From Zanthoxylum bungeanum (lineage: Eukaryota > Streptophyta > Magnoliopsida > Sapindales > Rutaceae): a DNA stretch of 64,000 nt. The notes under the pieces are model-generated. The model worked only from the letters and a program-made list of their open reading frames with translations. It was not told where the DNA came from and made no database searches. Below are positions 33,501 to 44,579 of this stretch, piece after piece (position 1 is the stretch's first letter; the number at the start of each line of letters is the position of its first letter). The DNA lies in assembly GCA_019454045.1 (NCBI GenBank), contig SKCR01038121.1, forward strand, positions 85,911-149,910. The letters run 5' to 3'. Both the position numbers and the translations under genes were made by a program.

Positions 33501-34921
33501 TAAAACATTGCCTATACCCAAATCGTTGGGTCTAGGCAGTGCATCGAAATGGCAGGCGTTTTCTGTCCATTTTGTGGCAATTTCGTCGCCAAAAGCCTCC
33601 GTTGATCGCCGCCGATTTTCATACCCTAACCCTATTTTTATAAATCTATCTCATAAATTTCAAAAAACCCCAATTTTTCAGGACATAAACTCTAATTTCT
33701 AAAAAACGACTAAATTTGAATTCTCTGCCGGCCGAGAATTGTCTAGGCCCGCCTAGGCATTGGGCTATCTCCTGACTAGCGCTTAGCGCGTTTTAGAACA
33801 TTGGCCACATCGCCATCCTCTCGTTGTCGTCGTTCTCGCTGTTTGAGTTTTGTTATTGAATCTTTTTGTGATTGTTTTAGATTGTTAAGTTTAGTGGGGC
33901 AAGTGAGGAATCTCATTTTGTTTTAAAGGGTAATTTATGTCTGAAGCTTTTCATTGATATTTGATGCTCATTTGTTCTCTTCTTCCCTAACCAATCGAAA
34001 TTTCAGTTTGAGAGTAAGGAAGAAGAAGATTGAAACCAGCTGGACCTAGACCAAGTCAGCAGTTCATCGGTTGAACCAGCCGGGGCGGCAAGTTCTTTTA
34101 TGGATTAATTGAAAGCCAAGTTATTGGGATAACCCAGACTTGAACTTAGATCAGTTCCCGGGTTTAGCAGTCGGCCTGGACAGTCCAGGTTTTAAATCAT
34201 TGAAAAAAACTACTATAGTACTATTTCATGCAAGAGAATAAGGTAGCGGCAAATTTGAAGAGAGAGGATCGTGAACATACATGTGTATATCCTTATATGC
34301 CATAGAAAACATATTGAGGCTTAAAAGCACCAACCTGTAACATAGTACTTAATAAATTGACAATAACTACTACCATTTCATCCAAGAGAACACAGACACG
34401 ACAATATAGGTACTATTGGGCATCTAACCTGTTTTTTTCCCTGCTTTGAAAGACTTAATTGAGAGAGTACATCCTTCAGCTCCTTTATTCGAAAATATGC
34501 CAATTTTTCCTGCGAGAGAAGATGCAAGGTGTCAAAAATTTTGCATACCAGCACGAGATAGAGCAGAGGGGAAAAAACCCCTTTAAAAATTTGTTTGCGC
34601 GCTTAACAAAAACTTAAAAAATGGTGTGCAATATAAATTTCATCCCAAAAAGAGTACTCATGACTCAACTTCCAGTTTTTTCATCTCAATGGCATTCAAT
34701 TAATTTACCGAATACATCGCATACTCCATAACTTCACATCATTTTAATTTTTAAATTCCTCAAACTCTTCCTTCGCCATCTTCCAATTGACATCTCCGAA
34801 AGAAAAAACTAAACCACACTAACAAAACCACTTATTTATCACAAGAAATTAACAACTAATCAACGTGAGCAAACAAAAAACAAATACTTCTAATTACCTT
34901 GCAGCTAGGTATCAAATCCAT
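21511..34921 (-). CDS. SIZ1: E3 SUMO-protein ligase SIZ1 (PIAS type), 16 coding exons, complete
   Basis: This nuclear ligase promotes transfer of SUMO from the E2 SCE1 to targets in phosphate, cold, heat and hormone responses. Exons are 34898-34921, 34429-34509, 31499-31541, 30482-30554, 30067-30232, 29712-29842, 28774-28842, 27788-27875, 27622-27697, 27189-27262, 26781-26888, 26437-26598, 23561-23665, 23368-23448, 22076-23279 and 21511-21650. They total 2625 nt, i.e. 874 codons plus stop, close to the roughly 880 residues of Arabidopsis SIZ1. Domains in order: SAP (about 10-45, [15 protein letters not shown]); PHD finger (about 114-172, Cys-rich from CPCGSS to FYCEICRL); PINIT (about 200-310); SP-RING (about 364-427, ligands C380, H382, C403 and C406 in PCVHMGC and WQCPIC); a SUMO-interacting motif [10 protein letters not shown] (603-612); and a basic tail [13 protein letters not shown]. 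All introns are GT-AG except intron 13, which uses a GC donor. The gene appears functional. Confidence 0.97.
25540..26200. repeat. Imperfect tandem duplication in SIZ1 intron 12
   Basis: Segments containing CAGCAACAATTGCTGCAAA followed by GGGTACAGTAAAAGCCATTT and CTCTCAATTCACACG recur at about 25550, 25720 and 26050. Two of them end with GGTAATCC...TTGTCAATTAATTA. One carries the SINE and the other is uninterrupted. Weaker copies reach back to about 25390. Confidence 0.6.
25853..26037 (-). mobile_element. tRNA-derived SINE in SIZ1 intron 12
   Basis: On the minus strand the order is A-box-like TGGCAAAGGGC (25993-26007 region), B-box-like GAGTTTGAGTCC (25958-25975), a GGTGCATTTCTTG block, and a terminal run of A (T-run 25854-25865 on the plus strand). 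This is the organisation of a plant SINE transcribed by RNA polymerase III. A related copy lies near 46821-47035. Confidence 0.7.
26281..26380 (-). repeat. Two decayed tandem copies of the end of SIZ1 exon 12
   Basis: The last part of exon 12 with its donor (minus strand, ATTCTTTTGGTGTCAATCTA...) is repeated twice inside the following intron, at about 26281-26326 and 26335-26380, each ending in a changed GTGACTTAC-like sequence. The real exon end with GTAAGT is at 26437. The copies have lost the CCG/GTAAGT junction. Confidence 0.75.
26954..26995 (-). other. Candidate 42-nt cassette exon in SIZ1 intron 10
   Basis: Between exons 10 and 11 (both in phase 0), a TTTGCAG acceptor and a CAG/GTGG donor enclose exactly 42 nt without stop ([14 protein letters not shown]). 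Inclusion would add 14 residues to the PINIT domain without shifting the frame. I do not know of a counterpart in other SIZ1 proteins, so this could be chance. Confidence 0.25.
32655..33510. mobile_element. Non-autonomous hAT-type element with 8-bp target duplication
   Basis: The element begins CAGTGTTTTAAAATACG and ends CGTATTTTAAAACATTG, near-perfect terminal inverted repeats. It is flanked by a perfect 8-bp duplication CCTATACC (32647-32654 and 33511-33518), the hAT signature. The subterminal regions are packed with GCCTCGAGGCG palindromes, and the centre is rich in TCTCGGCGTCGTC. Open frames across it are repeat-derived; no transposase is present. Confidence 0.85.
32768..32844. repeat. 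Perfect 34-bp inverted repeat with 9-nt loop
   Basis: CACCAATGAGGCGGGCGCC... at 32768-32801 is the exact complement of 32811-32844, with loop CCGAATCGC between. The arms are very GC-rich and would form a stable hairpin in DNA or in the SIZ1 pre-mRNA. Confidence 0.9.
33511..33810. repeat. Degenerate CTAGGC/GCCTAG repeat in SIZ1 intron 2
   Basis: The segment carries GTCTAGGCAGTGC near its left end and GGCCCGCCTAGGCATTGG followed by GCGCGTTTTAGAACATTGG near its right end. It resembles another hAT-like miniature element truncated or nested next to the CCTATACC insertion. A similar GCGCTTAGG/GCACGCGTTTTAGG piece lies in intron 12 at about 24865-25010. Confidence 0.35.
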
Positions 34922-35330
34922 ATTTACTTTTTCTTTGTCAACAGAAACGCAGCCTCAGTCAGTATTTAGTCAAAGCTGCAAATTCCGATAACCAATCAAC
35001 AATCAGCCCATACAGTATCCACACAGCTATCGATATAACCAAACAAATTAGAAAATTTGATCCAATTAATTTCGAATCAAAACCGAATTACAGCCGAAAA
35101 AACTGACGTTAATTTAAACATGAAAAGAATCGTAATTAATCGGAGAACTTACAGTGTGAGTAATCAAATTAAGCTTAATCGGCGAATTAGGATTCGCGAT
35201 GAAGCTTTCGAACGTATCACCGACCTGCTTTATTGACCAAATGAAAAGAATGAACCAATCAGAAGAAGAAAAACGAGTAGCATAACCATCAAATTTCTGA
35301 AGAAGTCCCGGACGTATCGCCGATTATCAA
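34922..35330 (-). promoter_or_regulatory. SIZ1 5' UTR with an intron, and proximal promoter
   Basis: A leader exon is suggested up to a CACT/GTAAGT donor at 35153, and a TTTGCAG acceptor leads to 34975, so the 5' UTR probably contains an intron of about 180 bp. The start codon at 34921 is chosen because MDLIPSCK leads directly into the SAP domain in phase, as in other plant SIZ1 proteins. The transcription start cannot be fixed from sequence. Confidence 0.45.
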
Positions 35331-35339
35331 ATCCGGTTT

Positions 35340-37129
35340 TTTCAACGGCATAAGTCCGGGTTTAGTTTCAGTGCAAATGCGGCTTGGATATTGTGACGTA
35401 CGCCCTTACGATTTTATTTTTTATTTTTGGAAAAATATTACTTATATCCCTATAGTTTACTTCAATTTCCTAACACATCCTTATAATTTGAAACATATTC
35501 CAAAACACCTTTCCTTCAAAAAATTTGCTCAAGATAATTTTACCCTTTATAAATTTAAAAAACTACAAAAAATTGAAAAATAAAAATTATTTATAATAAA
35601 AATTCAAAATAATTTAAATTAAAAATGATTAAAGAAAAACAAAATTATTTATTTTATTATTCAAATTAGTATTGTAATTGTTATTCATGTAAATATATTT
35701 TATATGAGAGGAAATAATTAAATATTAATAGAAAATAAATTTTTATTTAGAAATTAATATCATTTTAAATTTTCTAATTTAATTAGAGAAATGGTTCTCA
35801 GATTTTTATTTATTAAAATTTAGTGGTGATTGTATATAAACATACAAAAAAATTAATATGGAAGAAATACAAAAATTTAACAATTTTGACTGTAATAAAA
35901 AGTTAATATATGTTAAAAAGTTATGTAATTCACTTTATATGTTTTTATAATTAATGTTAATTGTCTAAATTGAATAAGCGTGAAATTATAAAATTATGTT
36001 AATATTTAAGTAAGGGTGTTGAGGTAATTTAGAAAATATATGGGTGTTGATGGATATTTAATTATTTTTTGGCCTTTGGGTGAGAACGTTTAGGATGTGG
36101 CAATTTTTATTTGACGGTTATTATGTGTTAAATCGGGGTCGTTGATCCGATGGAATTCGAATGTGCGCTTTCTTGAATCTTGAGTTCTTGATTAATCGTG
36201 CCAAGATCTACGATCAAGATCACGGACCACAAGAGATTGGAAACATTTCGCTTATCTTAAGTAGTTGGGTGGCAATGCATGGGTTTGGGTCTCCATAAAA
36301 CAGTGGGGACTCAAACATTCATCTTTAGGAGGAAGAAGTTATTATATATGGGAGTTGATTCTCAAGTTGTATTTTGGTTGATTTAGAATTTGTAAGTCTC
36401 GAGCTTACGTCTTGGTTGATTTCTGGGCAGTGCTATAATTGTATGTATCTAGAATCCCAGTTGATAGCATATTGTAATATATGTAGTTTGTAATAATTCA
36501 AAAAAAAAAATAGTTGGGTTAATTACGAACCGCCCCCTATATTTTGAAGAAATACTAAAATATATCTCTCGAAACTTAATTTTCCTTCTTTATGTCCAAT
36601 AAATTCAAATAAAAATAGATGTTCTAGATAAACACACTCGCCTTCTTATTGAATTAGTATTTGGTACATAGTAAAATCCACCTAACGAAGCTTAAAACAC
36701 ACCTTCACAATGTAACACAGGAGACGTCAATTTTTAAAAGGTTGGCCAACGACTTACCCTAATATGTGTTGGGAAATTTCTAAAGATACAAAATATAAAT
36801 CCCGAAATTAATTGAGGTGTGCGTAAATTGGCCCGCATATCCTAATTATAAAAAATATATATATTTAAAAAATGTGAATATATATTATTTTCATCTGTCC
36901 ACATTGTGTTATGGCATCAACCACTAGAAAATGCTACCAAAATAGAGATCATAACAAATACACAAAGAAGCTTAAATGAACAACTTTTATATTTTTTTCA
37001 GAGTGTTACCACCGAGTTATTTATTTAATTGTATTATTTGTAATCAAAATCAAGTAGTATTATTATTGATGTATTTTCTTTTTTGGGTAATCAAAATAAA
37101 TTTTTAGCAAATTATATAAATACTCAGTT

Positions 37130-37183
<54 letters not shown>

Positions 37184-37343
37184 TTGTTACTTTTTAATTT
37201 ATTATTAATTAATATTTTATTATTTTATTAAGGGTAAAAATATAATTACTCTTGATAATGAGATTCTCATTTCCTATTGTCAAATACACGGGCTTCACTC
37301 ATTTTTTGTTCTCATTTACATTCTCAATCTCACTCTAATATAT
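35340..37343. other. Intergenic upstream of SIZ1, no gene seen
   Basis: This is very AT-rich sequence with many short A/T runs. A (TA)n microsatellite of about 45 bp lies at 37136-37180. A phrase GTTAATTACGAACCGCCCCC near 36513 looks like the edge of a repeat. I found no coding frame or RNA gene. Confidence 0.5.
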
Positions 37344-37657
37344 AAGGGTGCCAAAATAGCCCAGGCCCGACCCGGGGTGAAAAAAATCAGGGTCGAACTT
37401 CAAAAAGGGGTTCGGCTTAGGCCTGGGCCCGGGCCTGAGCTGGGCTCAACCAAAAAATCTCTGGTCCGACCCGGCCCGGGCTTAAAATAAATAATTATAT
37501 ATTTATATTTATAAAATATATATTTATATAATGAATTTTTTATATTTATAATTTTTTATATTACCTAAAATCGAACCCGGCCCGAGCCGGACGGGACTTT
37601 TCTCGGATCCGGACCAAAATTCAAACCCGGCCCGAACCCAACCTGTTACCATCTGTA
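37344..37657. mobile_element. Small hAT-like non-autonomous element
   Basis: The left end AAGGGTGCCAAAATAGCCC and the right end GGTTACCATCTGT-type sequence are imperfect inverted repeats. Inside lie CCCGGCCCG/GGCCCGGGC-rich subterminal blocks around an AT-rich core with TTTATATTTATA. This is a common layout of plant hAT miniature elements. I cannot fix the target duplication. Confidence 0.45.
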
Positions 37658-37799
37658 TTAATGGAAATCATTTTCATTCCCTATTCACATTCTCAATTAG
37701 TAATCATACCATCATATATATATCTTTTTCAACATATATAAATATATAATTAAGTTATCATTTGACGATATACCTCTCATTCGATTTTGCAATTGAATC

Positions 37800-38609
37800 T
37801 GTTGACGGCTGATTTTGGTCTCAGGGGCAATATGAGAATATTACTCCCGAGACAATCCTCCCTCAATAGTGAATTTGTTTGGTTATGGGGGACCAAAAGC
37901 AAACTTAGAAAAATACAGATAAATACGCCAATCGACAAGGAGATTTAACGTGGTTCGGCGGATTTTGGTCCGACCTACGTCCACGGGCACAAAAAGGATG
38001 ATACTTTTATTACTCAAACACGCTTCTCGACTCTGCTTCTGGTTTTTTACAAGTCTGATGGTAATGATTCTGATGATGATTCTTAATGCTCTCCCTTTGT
38101 TCCTCCTTTTTTTCTTAATCATACTCTACCCTCCTATTTATAATAGTGCAGAAATCAGATTCCTTCTTTTACAAGGGTTTCCTAGTTGAAACAATTTCCC
38201 TTTCCCATAAGGATTCCTAGTCAAAAACTACATTTACTTCATTTATCATACTAGGACATTGACTTACTAGTTTACCCCATTAAAGTAGGATAACTTATTA
38301 TCTTATCTTGTATGGATAGAATGTCTTATCTTCCCGAACATGTCTTGCCCTATGCTCGGTTTTCACGAGGTCGGTCTTCATGTGGTCGGTCATAATAGTC
38401 TTTTATACTGAGAATGCTGCTGTCGACCTGATAATTGCCCGGTCATCTTGAACTCAAGTGCTCGGTCACTAACCGTAAAGTTCCCAGCCCCTTACTGTTG
38501 ACTCTTTAGTGGTCGGGTCGGCATTAATAATCTTGACTGAGAAGTGAATTACCTTTTTTACCCTTGTCGTGCTGCTTAAATAACATAGTGCCTGAAAACA
38601 CCATCAACA
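37800..38609 (-). repeat. Inverted LTR of the rearranged gypsy element
   Basis: The 810-bp LTR is the reverse complement of 40943-41750, and the match continues 480 bp beyond into the interior (to about 39094). It shares the TATTTATAATAG segment with the middle LTR, whereas the right LTR has lost it, so the left and middle copies are the closest pair. Its outer edge abuts GAATC. Confidence 0.88.
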
Positions 38610-39844
38610 TGTCCCATAGTTCTCGGTTCCAACGAGTATGCAAGTTGGTGCCGGGAACTATATAAAGATGGTGTGCTGATCGCCTTGCTGGTGGTCGCTC
38701 CAGAAATCACAGAGAAATTGCATTCGCCATCAATTAAGTCTTCTGTTTCTATCTTCATATCGTGGTTATTGGAGATGCTGACCCTATTCAGAATGATTCT
38801 CCCCCTCAAAGCAAATTGCTTACTTGGGTCGTTCCATAAGGAGATGAAGTTCCTCTTGTTGTCCAAACTAAAAATGACTAATCCTCTGTAATATCTGTAC
38901 CAGAGATTTAGAGGTCTTGACCCCTGACTGATCCAATCTTGATTGTGAGGAGAAAATTTTGCCTCTGAGCTAACGATGATGTGCTCGGTGGCATGTGATC
39001 CTGTCTCGAGCTGTGAGAGATGCTCGGACCTGGGGGAATGTTACGTCCCCAGTCCGAAGAACTGACTCGATGGGACGCAACCCGACCCCGAGCTGGGCGA
39101 TTGCTTACTCCAGTGTTACCGAACATAAGGAGGAACATGCCCTTAATGTGTCGAGCACTCTTTTGATCCTCACTTACCCGATGTAATGGATCCGTGGGAA
39201 AGCATAGCACGAGGGATGATGATGCCCCTGTGACGATTGCTAACTCCAGTGATGCCGGACCTAAGAAGGAATATACCCTTAATATCCCGGACACTCTTTG
39301 ATCCATTCATCATTTGGATCCAAGAGAGGCGCAGCACGGGGATGCGTTACGTCCCTGTAGCGTGTGCCTGCTCCAGCGTGGTAAGGAGGAGCCCTCGTAC
39401 AATACAAAGGCTCCACAGTGACCCGACGTATAGAGGATGTGCCCTTACCATTCAAACGCTCTCCTTATCCAAATCCTGGTTCGTTGAGACACTGAATTGA
39501 AAGATTCAGAATTGTGTTTTGGAGACCTCGAGCAGGACGCTGTGTTTGAGGCATCCGTGTTGTTGTTTATACTTGCGAAACGTTTTATTTTGGGACAAGC
39601 GCTAAGTCGCCCCCACCCTTTAATTTTATTTTTCAAGTTTTGTTTTCGTTTTCCACTGGTCGGGTAGGGGGACGCCAGTGCCGGACTCAGTAGGGCTTCA
39701 AAAGGTTGATTCATTTCCCTTCTGAATAAGTCCAACCTGATTAATCTGTTCGAGGCTGGATTCATTCCGCCGAGGCCACTTGATTAATCGGCTCGGGGTT
39801 GGATTCGTTCCGCCGAGGCCACTTGACTAATCGACTCGGGGCTG

Positions 39845-40545
39845 GATTTTGTTCCGCCGAGGCCACTTTGTTTTTCTCACTCGGGGTCGGGTTACGTCCC
39901 ACCGAGTCTACCTCTTTGGACTGGGGACGTAACATTCCCCCAGTTCCAAGTGCCTTTCTCAGCTCGGGGTCGAGGTACGTCCCACCAAGTCAGCCATTCG
40001 GACTGAGGACGTAACATTCCCTCATGTCCAAGTGCCTTTCTCAGCTCGGGGTCGGGGTACGTCCCACCGAGTCAGCCCTTCGGACTGGGGACGTAACATT
40101 CCTACAGGTCCAAGAGCCTTTCTTCACTCGGGGTCGGGTTACGTCCCACCGAGTCTACCTCTTTGGACTGGGGACGTAACATTCCCCCAGTTCCAAGTGT
40201 CTTTCTCAGCTCGGGGTCGGGGTACGTCCCACCGAGTCAGCCCTTCGGACTGGGGACGTAACATTCCCCCAGGTCCAAGTGCATTTCTCAGCTCGGGGTC
40301 GGGTTACGTCCCACCGAGTCTACCTCTTTGGACTGAGGACGTAACATTCCCCCAGTTCCAAGTGCCTTTCTCAGCTCGGGGTCGGGGTACGTCCCACCGA
40401 GTCAGCCATTCAGACTGGGGACGTAACATTCCCCCAGGTCCAAGTGCCTCTCTTCATTCGGGGTCGGGTTGCGTCCCACCGAGTCAGTTCTTCGGACTGG
40501 GGACGTAACATTCCCACAGGTCCGAGCATCTCTCACAGCTCGAGG
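39845..40545 (+). repeat. ~82-bp tandem repeats in the 3' interior, copy 1
   Basis: Roughly eight units of about 82 bp share CTCGGGGTCGGGTTACGTCC, CACCGAGTC, GACTGGGGACGTAACATTCC and CCAGGTCCAAGTGCC. The period is not a multiple of three over the whole array. The long open frame at 40032-40508 results from the repeat and is not a gene. Confidence 0.85.
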
Positions 40546-40942
40546 CAGGATCACATGCCACCGAGCACATCATCGTTAGCTCAGAGGCAAAATTTTCTCC
40601 TCACAATCAAGATTGGATCAGTCATGGGTCAAGACCTCTAAATCTCTGGTACAGATATTACAGAGGATGAGTCATTTTTAGTTTGGACAACAAGAGGAAC
40701 TTCATCTCCTTATGGAACGACCCAAGTAAGCAATTTGCTTTGAGGTGGAGAATCATTCTGAATAGGGTCAGCATCTCCAAATAACCACGATATGAAGATA
40801 GAAACAGAAGACTTAATTGATGGCGAATGCAATTTCTCTGTGATTTCTGGAGCGACCACCAGCAAGGCCATCAGCACACCATCTTTATATAGTTCCCGGC
40901 ACCAACTTGCATACTCGTTGGAACCGAGAACTATGGGACATA

Positions 40943-41750
40943 TGTTGATGGTGTTTTCAGGCACTATGTTATTTAAGCAGCACGACAAGGGTAAAAAAGG
41001 TAATTCACTTCTCAGTCAAGATTATTAATGCCGACCCGACCACTAAAGAGTCAACAGTATGGGGCTGGGAACTTTACGGTTAGTGACCGAGCACTTGAGT
41101 TCAAGATGACCGGGCAATTATCAGGTCGACAGCATCATTCTCAGTACAAAAGACTATTATGACCGACCACATGAAGACCGACCTCGTGAAAACCGAGCAT
41201 AGGGCAAGACATGTTCGGGAAGATAAGACATTTTATCCATACAAGATAAGATAATAAGTTATCCTACTTTAATGGGGTAAACTAGTAAGTCAATGTCCTA
41301 GTATGATAAAGGAAGTAAATGTAGTTTTTGACTAGGAATCCTTATGGGAAAGAGAAATTGTTTCAACTAGGAAACCCTTGTAAAAGAAGGAATCTGATTT
41401 CTGCACTATTATAAATAGAAGGGTAGAGTATGATTAAGAAAAAAAGGGGAACAAGGGGAGAGCATTAAGAATCATCATCAGAATCATTACCCTCAGACTT
41501 GTAAAAAACCAGAAGCAGAGTCGAGAAGCGTGTTTGAGTAATAAAAGTATCATCCTTTTTGTGCCCGTGGACGTAGGTCGGACCAAAATCCACCGAACCA
41601 CGTTAAATCTCCTTGTCGATTGGCGTATTTATCTGTCTTTTTCTAAGTTTGCTTTTGGTCCCCCATAACCAAACAAATTCACTATTGAGGGAGGATTGTC
41701 TCGGGAGTAATATTCTCATATTGCCCCTGAGACCAAAATCAGCCGTCACA
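40943..41750 (+). repeat. Middle LTR of the rearranged gypsy element
   Basis: The LTR starts TGTTGATGG after a purine-rich GAACTATGGGACATA and ends CCGTCACA. It contains ATTATAAATAGAAG (about 41408) as a probable TATA box. The primer binding site follows at once. Confidence 0.88.
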
Positions 41751-41752
41751 GT

Positions 41753-41770
41753 TGGCGCCGTCTGTGGGGA
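41753..41770 (+). other. Primer binding site of the gypsy element
   Basis: TGGCGCCGTCTGTGGGGA lies 2 nt after the LTR end. The TGGCGCC start matches the CCA-terminal end of a tRNA; I do not assign the tRNA. Confidence 0.75.
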
Positions 41771-41802
41771 ACTCAACAAAAAGCGGTTCGCGTAGTAAGA
41801 CG

Positions 41803-42720
41803 ATGGCAGAAGGCGGAAATCACCAATCGTCGGGGAATCCGGCCACAGATTGGATGAAGAAGATAGAAGAAAGCATAAGGAAGGACAGTGAGGATAGTCA
41901 GGCCCTCCTAAAAACCATGATGGACCGACTGGAGAGAATGGAATGGGGGAACCGCGAGAAGCCTGAAACCAGAGCTAATCAAAGAAGATGAGAGATAGCA
42001 GATGGAAAGAGGGTTGTGGATACAAGTGAGGACGATGGACCTAGGAGGAGGGGGCCTTACGGGATAAAATCCATAGTGGTGGAAGAAGATTCACAAGTAG
42101 AGGACACATGGGAAGAAGAAAAAGAGAGACGTTCGACAGATTCCTCTTATGATAGTCTCCGCTACACTAGAATATGAGACACAGAGTACGACGAAACTGT
42201 GCGGGAGATTCCAAGGCGTAAGGAACATCGCACCCGGCGCAACAGACATGAAGAAGATCACAGAAGGCGACATGGCGGCCCAAATAGCGAGGTAAAATCT
42301 TGGTTAAAAAAAGAGATGGCCAAGTGGAGGACAAACCTCAAAACAGATTCAAGAGACACCCGGGAAGGGATCGGGATCGCATGCGGAGTCAGAAGGCAGC
42401 CCGCAGCTGCTTTGCAACTCTCTCACGAGAAACCCTCTACATTGAGGAGGGTACCAAAAAACGGCAGAGGAATGAAGACGGAGGAAAAGCCAGTGGAGAT
42501 CCTAGTCCTCGGCCAAACAGAATAGCCCGGCTAGCGGCGGCTGAGGAATTATAAGGGATGGAACTTTTCGGACCGGGAAAAAACATAAAGATAGGGGGAG
42601 GCTTGGACAAGACCCTGAGACAGAGCCTACTAGAATGTCTAAAAGAGTATCCGGACATCTTCAAACGGGGGACATACTCAACGCCCATCACAGAGGACAG
42701 TTGGCGCCGATGCCACTTCA
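41803..42720 (+). pseudogene. Deleted gag-pol remnant of the gypsy element
   Basis: A 63-codon frame (41803-41991, MAEGGNHQSSGNPATDWMKK..., with a likely coiled coil EDSQALLKTMMDRLERM) resembles a Gag N-terminus. Beyond its stop, fragments in several frames follow. At 42558 the sequence KIGGGLDKTLRQSLLECLKEYPDIF resembles the linker between protease and reverse transcriptase of plant gypsy Pol. Then the frame stops and the 3' UTR begins, so most of gag and nearly all of pol are missing. Confidence 0.65.
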
Positions 42721-43734
42721 ATCATCGGCTCGGGGCTGGAGTTCGTTCCGCCGAGGCCTCTTCATCGGCTCGGGGCTAGATCTCGTTCCGCCGAGGCTGC
42801 TATACTATTCGACTCAGGGGTCGGGTTACATCTCACTGAGTCGTGCTTATTGGCCTGTGGACGGAACATTCCCCCAGAACCAAATGTCTCTTTAGCTCGG
42901 GGTCCTCATAATATTCAGGGACATACTCGATGCATAGGATCCGTGAGAAGCATAGCACGGGGATGGATGATACCCCCGTGGCGATTGCTTGCTCCAGTGT
43001 TACCGAACATAAGGAGGAATATGCCCTTAATGTTTCGAAACACTCTCTTATCCTCACTTACCCGATGTAATGGATCCGTGGGAAAGCATAGCACGGAGGA
43101 TGATGATGCCCCCGTGACAATTGCTAGACTCCAGTGATGCCGGACCTAAAGAGGAATATACCCTTAGTATCCCAGACACTCTTTGATCCATTCATCATTT
43201 AGATCCAAGAGAGTTGCAGCACGGGGATGCGTTACGCCCCTGTAGCGTGTGCCTGCTCCAGCGTGGTAAGGAGGAGCCCTCGTACAATACACAGGCTCCA
43301 CAGTGACCCGGCGTATAGAGGATGTGCCCTTACCATTCAAACGCTCTCCTGATCCAAATCCTGGTTCCCCGGGACACTGAATTGAAAGATTCAGAATTGT
43401 GTTTTGGAGACCTCGAGCAGGACGCTGTTTTGAGGAATCTGTGTTGTTGTTTATACTTGCGAAACGTTTTATTTTGGGACAAGCGCTAAGTCGCCCCCAC
43501 CCTTTAATTTTATTTTTCAAAGTTTTGTTTTCGTTTTCCACCGGTTTGGTAGGGGAACGCCAGTGCCGGACTCAGTAGGGCTTCAAAAGGTTGATTCATT
43601 TCCTTTCTGAATAAGTCCAACCTGATTAATCTGTTCGAGGCTGGATTCGTTCCGCCGAGGCCACTTGATTAATCGGCTCGGGGTTGGATTCGTTCCGCCG
43701 AGGCCACTTGACTAATCGGCTCGGGGCTGGATTT

Positions 43735-44180
43735 TATTCCGCCGAGGCCACTTTGTTTTTCTCAGTTCGGGGTCGGGGTACGTCCCACCGAGTCAGCCCT
43801 TCGGACTGGGGACGTAACATTCCCCCAGGTCTAAGTGTCTCTCTTCATTCGGGGTCGGGTTGCGTCCCACCGAATCAGCCCTTCGGACTGGGGACGTAAC
43901 ATTCCCCCAGGTCCAAGTGCCTCTCTTCATTCGGGGTCGGGTTGCGTCCCACCGAATCAGCCCTTCGGACTGGGGACGTAACATTCCCCCAAGTCCAAGT
44001 GCCTCTCTTCATTCGGGGTCGGGTTGCGTCCCACCGAATCAGCCCTTCAGACTGGGGACGTAACATTCCCCCAGGTCCAAGTGCCTCTCTTCATTCGGGG
44101 TCGGGTTGCGTCCCACCGAGTCAGTCCTTCGGACTGGGGACGAAACATTCCCCCAGGTCCGAGCATCTCTCACAGCTCGA
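43735..44180 (+). repeat. 82-bp tandem repeats in the 3' interior, copy 2
   Basis: Five to six units with an exact 82-bp spacing (for example 43860, 43942 and 44024) have the same core as 39845-40545: GGGGTCGGGTTGCGTCCCAC and GACTGGGGACGTAACATTCC. The array lies just before the 3' LTR region, a typical place for tandem repeats in plant gypsy elements. Confidence 0.88.
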
Positions 44181-44579
44181 GACAGGATCACATGCCACCG
44201 AGCACATCATCGTTAGCTCAGAGGCAAAATTTTCTCCTCACAATCGAGATTAGATCAGTCAGGGGTCAGGACCTCTAAATCTCTCGTACAGATATTACAG
44301 AGGATGAGTCATTTTTAGTTTGGACAACAAGAGGAACTTCATCACCTGATGGAACGACCCAAGTAAGTAATTTGCTTTGAGGTGGAGAATCGTTCTGAAT
44401 AGGGTCAACATCTCCAATAACCGAGGATATGAAGATAGAAACAGAAGACTCAGTTGATGGCGAAGGCAATTTCTCTATGATTTCTGAAGCGACCACCAGC
44501 AAGGCGATCAGCACACCATCTTTATATAGTTCCCGGCACCAACTTGCATACTCGTTGGAACCGAGAACTAGGGGACAGA

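Larger units (their letters stand above)
31906..34202. mobile_element. hAT-like outer element in SIZ1 intron 2
   Basis: The terminal repeats CAATGTTTTAAAACC (31906) and GGTTTTAAATCATTG (ending 34202) are inverted copies, both followed inward by GGCC/CCTGG-rich subterminal sequence. The flanking 8-mers ACGAATAC and AAAAAAAC agree only partly, so the target duplication is decayed. Another insertion (32655-33510) is nested inside. No transposase frame was found. Confidence 0.5.

Noticed and set aside
40032..40508. 158-codon plus-strand frame with repeated SARGRGTSHRVSPSDWGRN
   Set aside because: It is generated by the 82-bp tandem repeats and is not maintained in the second array.
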